Assembly: GCA_005893365.1 (NCBI GenBank)
Contig: VBPB01000250.1
Span: 1-5,017 of the forward strand
Source of the DNA: Candidatus Eiseniibacteriota bacterium
Lineage (GTDB): Bacteria > Eisenbacteria > RBG-16-71-46
Direction: 5' to 3'
Length of the DNA stretch: 5,017 nt
Made by a program: the position numbers and the translations under genes. Below, one piece after another: positions 1-5,017 of the stretch. The notes beneath the pieces were generated by a model. That model saw only the letters and a program-made list of their open reading frames with translations, was not told the origin of the DNA and made no database searches. Within the stretch, counting starts at the first letter, position 1. Each line of letters begins with the position of its first letter.

Positions 1-2
1 AC

Positions 3-2042
3 CAGGACATCCCGGGCGAGAATCTGGTGGCGCTGATCGTGGACGACCAGCCGCTGCTCGCCGCCCACGAGATCCGCCACGCCGACGAGCCCATCCTGCT
101 GGTGGCGCACGAGGACCCCGAGCGCGCCGAGGCCGCGCGCCTGGCGGTCAAGGTGGAGGTCGAGCCGCTCGAGCCGGTGCTGACGGTCGAGGAGTCGCTG
201 AACGTCTTCAAGGAGATCCTGATCGAGCGCGGCGACGTCGCGCGCGGCTTCGACGAGGCGGACCTGGTGGTCGAGGCCACCTATCGCACCGGGCATCAGG
301 AGCAGCTCTACATCGAGAACAACGCCATGCTGGCCGAGCGCACCGCGGCGGGCGGCATCTCGGTCCGGGGCTCGCTCCAGTGTCCCTACTACGTGCACGC
401 GGCGCTGGTGCGGATGCTGGGGCTGCCGCCCGAGAAGGTGCGCGTGGTCCAGACGGTGACCGGCGGCGGCTTCGGCGGCAAGGAGGAGTACCCGTCGATG
501 ATCGGCGGTCACGCCGCGCTGCTGGCGTGGAAGAGCGGGCGCCCGGTCAAGATCGTCTACGACCGGCTGGAGGACATCGCCGCCACCACCAAGCGCCACC
601 CGTGCGTCGCCCGGGTCAAGAGCGGCGTCAAGCGCGACGGCACCCTGGTGGCGCACGAGATGGACTGCGTGATGGACGGCGGGGCCTATGTGACGCTGTC
701 GCCGGTGGTGCTCTCGCGCGGCGCGATCCACGCGGGCGGCGCGTATCGCTGGCCCCACGTGCGCATCCACGCCCGCGCGGTCGCCACGCACACGCCGCCC
801 AACGGCGCCTTCCGCGGCTTCGGCGCCCCCCAGACGCTGTTCGCGACCGAGTGCCACATGGACCGCATCGCCGCGGAGCTGGGCATGGACCCGCTCGCCT
901 TCCGCCTCAAGAACGCGGTGCGCGAGGGCGACATCACGCCGACCCGCCAGACGCTGCGCGAGAGCGTGGGGGCGATCCAGGTGCTGGAGCGGACGGCGCG
1001 GCTCGCCGACTGGACGCGCAAGCGCAAGGGCTACGCCCAGGCCAACGCCGCGGCCGCGAAGGCCGAGGCGGCCGGACGGGTGGCCCCTGGCGGGCACCGG
1101 TTGCGGCGCGGAATCGGCCTCTCGCTCGCGCTGCACGGCGCGGGGTTCACGGGCAGCGGCGAGGTGCGGCTGGCCTCGCGCGCCGCCGTCGACCTGACGC
1201 CCGACGGGCGGCCGCGCATCCTCACCGCCAACACCGAGATCGGGCAGGGCACGGTCACCGTGTTCTCCCAGCTGGTGGGCGACGCCCTGGGCGTGCCGGC
1301 GGCGTTCGTCAAGGTCGAGGCCTCGGACACCGACGCGGTCCCGGACAGCGGGCCGACCGTGGCCTCGCGCACCGTCATGGTCGTGGGCGGCCTGATCGAG
1401 CGCTGCGCGAAGGAGATGCACGAGAAGCTGGAGCTGTTCGCCGAGCGCCCGATCGCCGGTGCCAAGGGGTTCCAGCGCGTGGCCAAGCGCTATCTGCGCG
1501 AGCGCGGGGCGCTGCGGGTGGAGCACCGCTACCGCAAGCCGCCCGAGATCGCCTGGGACGACGACACCTATCGCGGCGACGCGTACGCGGTGTTCGCCTA
1601 CGCCGCCTGCGCGGTCGAGGTGGAGGTGGACCTCGACACCGGCGAGACGCGGGTGCTGGAGGTGGCGACCGCGCAGGACATCGGCCGGGCCATCCATCCG
1701 GTGCTGGCCGCCGGCCAGGTGGAGGGCGGGACCGCCCAGGGGCTGGGCTACGCGCTGCTCGAGGAGGTGCGCTGGAAGGATGGGCGGGTGTGGAACCACC
1801 AGCTCACCAACTACATCATCCCGACCGCGGTGGATTCGCCCCGCATGAAGGTGGTGTTCGTGGACAATCCCTACTCGCTCGGGCCGCGCGGCGCCAAGGG
1901 CGTCGGCGAGCTGCCGATGGACACGCCCGCGCCGGCGGTGGTGGCGGCGATCGCCCACGCGACCGGGCTGCGCATGGACGAGATCCCGGTGCTGCCCGAG
2001 CGGCTGCTCAAGGCGCTGCGGGCGCGGGAGGACGGGCGATGA
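3..2042 (+). CDS. Xanthine dehydrogenase-family molybdopterin-binding large subunit (5' partial)
   Basis: Catalytic large subunit of a three-part molybdenum hydroxylase; it binds the molybdopterin cytosine dinucleotide cofactor and hydroxylates a heterocycle or aldehyde with water-derived oxygen. The frame is open from base 3 and begins with QDIPGENLV, a conserved internal stretch, so the GTG at 27 is not the true start. About 679 residues are visible, and the family is usually about 750-780, so roughly 70-100 N-terminal residues are missing. Visible motifs are GGGFGGKE (462-485), GAFRGFGAPQ (804-833), a GQG cofactor loop (1242-1250), PDSGPT near 1342-1359 and KGVGELPM with the putative catalytic base Glu at 1908-1910. 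The GGGFGGKE Glu and AFRGFG Arg correspond to bovine xanthine oxidase Glu802 and Arg880, which favours a purine-type pocket. The AYRCSF loop of CO dehydrogenase is absent. It ends in an ATGA overlap with the next gene. Family call is secure; substrate is inferred. Confidence 0.96.
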   Translation, partial: QDIPGENLVALIVDDQPLLAAHEIRHADEPILLVAHEDPERAEAARLAVKVEVEPLEPVLTVEESLNVFKEILIERGDVARGFDEADLVVEATYRTGHQEQLYIENNAMLAERTAAGGISVRGSLQCPYYVHAALVRMLGLPPEKVRVVQTVTGGGFGGKEEYPSMIGGHAALLAWKSGRPVKIVYDRLEDIAATTKRHPCVARVKSGVKRDGTLVAHEMDCVMDGGAYVTLSPVVLSRGAIHAGGAYRWPHVRIHARAVATHTPPNGAFRGFGAPQTLFATECHMDRIAAELGMDPLAFRLKNAVREGDITPTRQTLRESVGAIQVLERTARLADWTRKRKGYAQANAAAAKAEAAGRVAPGGHRLRRGIGLSLALHGAGFTGSGEVRLASRAAVDLTPDGRPRILTANTEIGQGTVTVFSQLVGDALGVPAAFVKVEASDTDAVPDSGPTVASRTVMVVGGLIERCAKEMHEKLELFAERPIAGAKGFQRVAKRYLRERGALRVEHRYRKPPEIAWDDDTYRGDAYAVFAYAACAVEVEVDLDTGETRVLEVATAQDIGRAIHPVLAAGQVEGGTAQGLGYALLEEVRWKDGRVWNHQLTNYIIPTAVDSPRMKVVFVDNPYSLGPRGAKGVGELPMDTPAPAVVAAIAHATGLRMDEIPVLPERLLKALRAREDGR
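2026..2031 (+). promoter_or_regulatory. Shine-Dalgarno site for the GIY-YIG-like gene
   Basis: GGGAGG lies 7 bases before the ATG at 2039, inside the last codons of the large-subunit gene. This near-consensus site fixes the start at 2039 rather than the in-frame ATG at 2060. It also shows that the small inserted gene is really translated. Confidence 0.75.
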
Positions 2043-2596
2043 GCGTGTCCGGAGCCGACATGGACGTGACCCCGCACTCCCGCAGCCCGATCGACTCGGT
2101 CGCGGAGCTGCGGGACTACGGCTTCCGCGGATTCCTGTCGGTGAACCGCCTGTGGGAGAGCCGCTGCGAGGAGGTCCCGGTCGAGCGCGGCGTCTACGTC
2201 GCGGTGCGCGACGCCGTGATGCCGCCCAAGTTCCTCGAGCACAGCGTCGGCGGCCGCTTCCGCCAGATGGACCCGTCCGTGCCGATCGAGATCCTCCAGA
2301 ACCACTGGGTGCCGGGGGCGGTGGTGCTCTACATCGGCCGCGCCCGCGGGCCGGGCGTGCGCGCGCTGCTCCACCAGCGGGTCAAGCGCTACCTGCGCTT
2401 CGGCCAGGGCCGGGTCGTCGCCCACTACGGCGGGCGGTTCGTCTGGCAGCTGCGCGATCACCGGGTGATGCTGCTGGCCTGGATGCCGACGCCGGACGAG
2501 GACCCGGCCGTGGTCGAAGCCCGGCTGCAGGCGATGTTCCTGGCGCGGCACGGCCGGCTGCCGTTCGCGAACCTGAGGCTGGAGGACCCCGAATGA
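2039..2596 (+). CDS. GIY-YIG-like small protein embedded in the molybdenum hydroxylase operon
   Basis: A 185-residue protein of unknown role. Its motif order matches a divergent GIY-YIG nuclease fold: GVY at residues 51-53, LYIG at 97-100, Arg114 in a basic helix (RVKRY, 114-118), His129, an IWQL-like FVWQL at 134-138, Glu160 starting a helix, and Asn178 in LPFANLR at the end. The E...N spacing resembles the last motifs of UvrC-type domains. GVY and YIG are about 44 residues apart, against about 10 in classical members, so an insertion separates the first two strands. It has no signal peptide, membrane segment or extra domain. Overlapping ATGA junctions on both sides and a strong ribosome site place it firmly in the operon. 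It could be an active nuclease, a nucleic-acid binder or a fold reused for another task. The fold call is inferred from motifs, and no link to the enzyme is established. Confidence 0.8.
   Translation: MSVSGADMDVTPHSRSPIDSVAELRDYGFRGFLSVNRLWESRCEEVPVERGVYVAVRDAVMPPKFLEHSVGGRFRQMDPSVPIEILQNHWVPGAVVLYIGRARGPGVRALLHQRVKRYLRFGQGRVVAHYGGRFVWQLRDHRVMLLAWMPTPDEDPAVVEARLQAMFLARHGRLPFANLRLEDPE
2581..2585 (+). promoter_or_regulatory. Shine-Dalgarno site for the [2Fe-2S] subunit
   Basis: GGAGG sits 7 bases before the ATG at 2593, within the last codons of the GIY-YIG-like gene. Together with the ATGA overlap it fixes the start of the iron-sulfur subunit and suggests translational coupling. Confidence 0.72.
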
Positions 2597-3129
2597 GCCC
2601 GCGGGTGACGCTCGCGTTCAGCGTCAACGGCAAGCGCCGGCGCGTGACCGTGCCGCCGATGAAGCGCCTGCTCGACGTCCTGCGCGAGGACTTGGGCCTG
2701 CCGGGCACCAAGGAAGGCTGCGGCGAGGGCGAGTGCGGCGCCTGCACCGTGCTGATCGACGGGCGCACGGTCAACTCCTGCCTCGTGCCCGCCGTCCAGG
2801 CCGACGGCGCCACGCTGCTCACCGTCGAGGGGCTCGCGCGCGGCCCGCGGCTCACGGCACTCCAGCAGGCGTTCGTCGGCATGGGCGGCGCCCAGTGCGG
2901 CATCTGCACGCCCGGCGTCCTGCTCTCCGCCCACGAGCTGCTGCGGCGCCGCCGCGGCCGCGTGCCGAGCGATCCCGAGGTGCGCGAGGCGCTGGCGGGC
3001 AATCTCTGCCGGTGCACCGGCTATCAGAAGATCGTCGACGCGGTGCGCGCCGCCGCGCGCCCGGCCTCGCGCGCCGCGTCGCGGCCGCGGCGACCGGCCG
3101 CCCCCCGGCGCCGGGCGGGCTCGCGATGA
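2593..3129 (+). CDS. Xanthine dehydrogenase-family [2Fe-2S] small subunit
   Basis: Electron-transfer subunit (178 residues) that passes electrons from the molybdenum centre to FAD. Residues 4 to about 80 form a plant-type ferredoxin domain whose cluster ligands are Cys43, Cys48, Cys51 and Cys63 (CGEGECGAC motif). Residues from about 85 to 152 form the helical [2Fe-2S]-binding domain with Cys102, Cys105, Cys139 and Cys141 (QCGICTPG and NLCRCTGY). Gln101 precedes Cys102, where this family contacts the pyranopterin. Both clusters therefore look intact. The length is slightly above the usual 150-170 residues because of an Arg/Ala/Pro-rich tail (about 153-178) beyond the conserved fold. ATGA overlaps join it to the genes on both sides. 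Family identity is certain; the tail's function is unknown. Confidence 0.97.
   Translation: MSPRVTLAFSVNGKRRRVTVPPMKRLLDVLREDLGLPGTKEGCGEGECGACTVLIDGRTVNSCLVPAVQADGATLLTVEGLARGPRLTALQQAFVGMGGAQCGICTPGVLLSAHELLRRRRGRVPSDPEVREALAGNLCRCTGYQKIVDAVRAAARPASRAASRPRRPAAPRRRAGSR
3113..3119 (+). promoter_or_regulatory. Weak ribosome-binding site of the FAD subunit
   Basis: GGGCGGG lies 6 bases before the ATG at 3126. It is a poor match to the consensus and sits in GC-rich low-complexity DNA, so this start probably depends on coupling through the ATGA overlap with the preceding gene. Confidence 0.35.
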
Positions 3130-4013
3130 GAGCCGCCCTCTCGACCATCGCCGTCGAGCGCCCGCGCGACCTGGCGCACGCGCTGCGGCGGATGAGCGCC
3201 GAGGCCGCCAACGGGCGCCTCACCCCGATCGCGGGCGGCACGGATCTTCTCGTCTACCTCAACGCCGGCACCCACGACGGCCGGGGCTTCCTCGACCTGT
3301 GGGGGCTCGCCGAGCTCTCCGGCATCCGGTCGGGCCGTGCGGGCGTGACGCTCGGTGCGCTCACCACCTTCAGCGAGATCCGCGAGCACGCGGGGCTCGC
3401 CCGGCGCTTCCCGGCGCTGGTCGAGGCGGCCGCGGTGGTGGGGGCGCGGCAGATCCAGAACCGCGCCACCCTCGCCGGGAACATCGCCAACGCCTCGCCG
3501 GCCGGCGACTCGCTGCCGGTGCTGATGGCGCTCGACGCGGTCGTGCACGCGCGCTCGACGCGCGGCGCGCGCGCGATCCCGTTCGGGACGCTCTACCACG
3601 GCTACCGCGACCTGAGCCTGGCGCCTGACGAGCTGATCACCGCGGTGGAGATCCCGTTCGCTCGGCCCAAGTCCCGCCAGTTCTTCCGCAAGGTCGGGAC
3701 CCGGCTCGCCCAGAGCATCTCCAAGGTGGTGATGGCGGGCGTCCTCCGCCTGGGCGGCGACGGCCGCGTGGACCACGTCCGACTCGGCTGGGGCAGCGTC
3801 GCCCCGGTGACGCTGCTCGCCGCGCACGCGGGGGAGGCGCTGATGGGGGTCAAGCCTTCGCGCGCGGCGGCGGCCCGGGCGCGCGCGGCGCTGATGCTCG
3901 ACATCGCACCCATCGATGACATCCGCTCGGACCGCGACTACCGCCTGGCGGTCGCCGGCAACCTCCTGGAGCAGTTCCTGCGGGCCGTGGATCCACGCTT
4001 CGCAAGGAGCTGA
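3126..4013 (+). CDS. Xanthine dehydrogenase-family FAD-binding medium subunit
   Basis: Flavoprotein subunit (295 residues) that takes electrons from the [2Fe-2S] clusters and hands them to NAD+ or another acceptor. The N-terminal FAD-binding region, of the PCMH/vanillyl-alcohol-oxidase fold, includes AGGTDLLV (residues 36-43), which binds the FAD pyrophosphate, and TLGALTTFSEI (75-85). The second flavin motif is ATLAGNIANASPAGDSLP (114-131). The C-terminal CO dehydrogenase flavoprotein domain starts near 180 and carries FRKVGTRLAQSISKVVMAG. Length matches the usual 280-300. The ATG at 3126 gives the expected short N-terminus before the first motif; the frame is open farther upstream only because of GC bias. 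It is the last gene of the visible operon, and the opposing gene ends 19 bases beyond its stop. Confidence 0.96.
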   Translation: MRAALSTIAVERPRDLAHALRRMSAEAANGRLTPIAGGTDLLVYLNAGTHDGRGFLDLWGLAELSGIRSGRAGVTLGALTTFSEIREHAGLARRFPALVEAAAVVGARQIQNRATLAGNIANASPAGDSLPVLMALDAVVHARSTRGARAIPFGTLYHGYRDLSLAPDELITAVEIPFARPKSRQFFRKVGTRLAQSISKVVMAGVLRLGGDGRVDHVRLGWGSVAPVTLLAAHAGEALMGVKPSRAAAARARAALMLDIAPIDDIRSDRDYRLAVAGNLLEQFLRAVDPRFARS

Positions 4014-4032
4014 TTCAGATCCGGCGCTGGTT
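4014..4032. other. Short convergent intergenic gap
   Basis: Only 19 bases separate the stop of the FAD subunit (TGA 4011-4013) from the stop of the opposing gene (TGA as TCA at 4033-4035). No GC-rich hairpin followed by a T-run fits here. Transcription from the two sides must end inside the opposing gene, by Rho, or at a site not recognisable by eye. Confidence 0.8.
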
Positions 4033-5016
4033 TCATCGGATGAGAAGGGCCTTCCTCGCCACTTCGACGCCTGGGGCCGAGAGGCGGACGAGATAGACCC
4101 CGGGCCGCGCCGGCAACCCGCTCGTGGTCGCCCCGTCCCACGAGCGGACGTGATGGCCTGCCGGCAGCATCCCGTTCTGCAGCGTCGCGATCCGCTTGCC
4201 CTGCACGTCGTAGATCTCGAGTCGGACGATCGCCGCCCGGGGCAGCCCGAAGTCAAGAGTCGCAAGCGAGCGGAAGGGATTGGGACGCGGCACCGCCAGC
4301 TCGAAGCGAGACGGCCGGGTCAGGCCCGGTTCGACCCCCGCGACGATCGGCGGCGCGTGCAGGAGCACCGAGACCGTGTTGGCGTTGTGGTTCGCCGTCA
4401 CCAGATCTGGCATGCCGTCGCCGTTCACGTCCCCGATCGCGACCGAGTAGGGGCCATTCCCGGTCGCGAAGTCGGTCCTGGCCGCGAAGCTCCCGGTGCC
4501 GGTCCCGAGCAGCATCGAGACCGTGCCGGCGATGTAGTTCGCGGTCATGAGGTCGGGCTTGCCGTCGCCGTTCACGTCCCCGATCGCGACCGATGAGGGC
4601 CCGGTCCCGGCACTGAAATCGGTGTTGGCGCCGAAGCTCCCGGTGCCGGTCCCGAGCAGCACCGAGACCGTGCGGGCGTCGCGGTTCGCGGTCACCACGT
4701 CGGGCTTGCCGTCGCCGTTCAGGTCTCCGATCGCGACCGAGTAGGGGCTGGTCCCGGCCGCGAAGTCGGTCCTGGGCCCGAAACTCCCGGCGCCGGCCCC
4801 GAGCAGCACCGAGACCGTGCCGGCGGTGTAGTTCGCCGTCATCAGGTCGGGTCTGCCGTCGCCATTCACGTCCCCGATCGCGAGCGAGTAGGGGCCGGTC
4901 CCGGTCGCGAAGTCGGTCCTGAGCCTGAGGCTCCCTCCGAGCAGCACCGAGACCGTGTTGGCGTTGAAGTTCCCCGTCGCCAGGTCGGGCTTGCCGTCGC
5001 CGTTCAGGTCTCCGAT
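4033..5016 (-). CDS. FG-GAP/VCBS repeat protein with C-terminal sorting domain (5' partial)
   Basis: The C-terminal 327 residues of a probably exported protein; the frame runs off the window, so the GTG at 4947 is internal. Residues 1-219 hold four full repeats and one partial repeat of the FG-GAP/VCBS type, each starting IGD[VL]NGDGxPD. In each, D-x-N-x-D-G-x-x-D forms a likely calcium loop. Such repeats build beta-propeller blades, and a complete propeller would need more copies upstream. A Pro-rich linker (about 220-237) leads to a roughly 90-residue C-terminal domain: RPNPF at 244-248, a DFGLP strand, LEIYDVQGKRIATL at 266-279, WDG at 293-295 and PGVYLVRL at 305-312, ending KALLIR. This matches type IX secretion (type A) sorting domains or FlgD-like Ig domains, implying export and surface attachment. 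Its ligand is unknown, and nothing connects it to the neighbouring oxidoreductase. Confidence 0.9.
   Translation of the reverse strand: MGDLNGDGKPDLATGNFNANTVSVLLGGSLRLRTDFATGTGPYSLAIGDVNGDGRPDLMTANYTAGTVSVLLGAGAGSFGPRTDFAAGTSPYSVAIGDLNGDGKPDVVTANRDARTVSVLLGTGTGSFGANTDFSAGTGPSSVAIGDVNGDGKPDLMTANYIAGTVSMLLGTGTGSFAARTDFATGNGPYSVAIGDVNGDGMPDLVTANHNANTVSVLLHAPPIVAGVEPGLTRPSRFELAVPRPNPFRSLATLDFGLPRAAIVRLEIYDVQGKRIATLQNGMLPAGHHVRSWDGATTSGLPARPGVYLVRLSAPGVEVARKALLIR
4360..5016 (-). repeat. 147-bp in-frame tandem repeats encoding FG-GAP/VCBS units
   Basis: Reading leftward, the units are 4879-5016 (138 bp, cut at or near its start by the window edge), 4732-4878, 4585-4731, 4438-4584 (147 bp each) and a partial unit 4360-4437. 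Similarity is visible at DNA level: bases 4485-4514 and 4632-4661 are identical over 30 positions, exactly 147 bp apart. The rightmost unit lacks 9 bases (three codons) in the glycine-rich loop after VSVLLG. The pattern points to recent tandem duplication or gene conversion within the gene. Confidence 0.92.
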
Positions 5017-5017
5017 C

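Noticed and set aside
27..29. GTG as the start of the large subunit
   Set aside because: The frame stays open to the window edge and codes for a conserved family stretch (DIPGENL) before it, so the gene is truncated by the window.
380..2038. Long plus-strand open frame upstream of and in frame with the GIY-YIG-like gene
   Set aside because: It encodes an Arg/Gly/Ala-rich shadow of the large-subunit gene. The real product starts at the ATG at 2039, which has a strong ribosome site.
1871..2551. Minus-strand 226-residue open frame
   Set aside because: It lies antisense to two well-supported genes, has His/Arg/Ala-biased composition and no recognisable domain; GC bias in this DNA creates long shadow frames.
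2733..3125. Possible upstream extension of the FAD subunit
   Set aside because: The extra residues are an out-of-frame reading of the [2Fe-2S] gene (Arg/Pro/Ala-rich). The ATG at 3126 gives the normal family N-terminus.
4019..4041. Candidate hairpin ATCCG...CGGAT across the convergent stops, plus the nearby near-palindromes TCATC-G-GATGA and GAAGG-G-CCTTC
   Set aside because: The first stem is only 5 bp around a 13-base loop with no T-run on either strand, and the others are too short or tight to form stable hairpins. This is not enough to call a terminator.
3024..4265. Minus-strand 413-residue open frame
   Set aside because: It spans the convergent gap and runs antisense to the FAD subunit with low-complexity Arg/Ala/Gly composition, which is a typical shadow in high-GC DNA.
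4360..5016. Regular repeats considered as a CRISPR array
   Set aside because: The units are contiguous 147-bp coding repeats with conserved protein motifs and no repeat/spacer alternation.

Overview
This is a very GC-rich bacterial window with almost no non-coding sequence. It holds two convergent transcription units. Bases 1-4013 (+ strand) are a tightly overlapping four-gene cluster built around a three-subunit molybdenum hydroxylase of the xanthine dehydrogenase family. Bases 4033-5017 (- strand) are the 3' part of a gene for a secreted-type FG-GAP/VCBS repeat protein with a C-terminal sorting domain. Both edge genes are cut by the window: the first lacks its N-terminus and the last lacks its N-terminus too, because it reads leftward.

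The plus-strand order is: molybdopterin (MoCo) large subunit, a 185-residue GIY-YIG-like protein, the [2Fe-2S] small subunit, and the FAD medium subunit. Every junction is a 4-base ATGA stop/start overlap. Two of the starts also have strong Shine-Dalgarno sequences 7 bases upstream, so the genes are almost certainly co-transcribed and translationally coupled. In the assembled enzyme, electrons would run from substrate at the molybdenum centre through two [2Fe-2S] clusters to FAD and then to NAD+ or another acceptor. The large subunit keeps both glutamates and the arginine that mark purine-oxidising members. That favours a xanthine/hypoxanthine-type substrate, but the true substrate cannot be read from sequence. 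No XdhC/MobA-type maturation gene, regulator or transporter lies in the window.

The oddest item is the GIY-YIG-like gene between the large and small subunits. It has a recognisable GVY...YIG...R...E...N residue pattern, but the first two motifs are spread far apart. It has no obvious part in molybdenum hydroxylase chemistry.

The minus-strand gene carries four to five copies of a 49-residue (147-bp) repeat, each with a D-x-N-x-D-G-x-x-D calcium-loop motif. A linker and a roughly 90-residue PNPF-type C-terminal domain follow, resembling type IX secretion or FlgD-like Ig sorting domains. High GC, this repeat style and this domain together suggest an uncultured soil or sediment bacterium of an Eisenbacteria- or Gemmatimonadota-like lineage. 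That assignment is inference from general knowledge, not shown by a marker gene.
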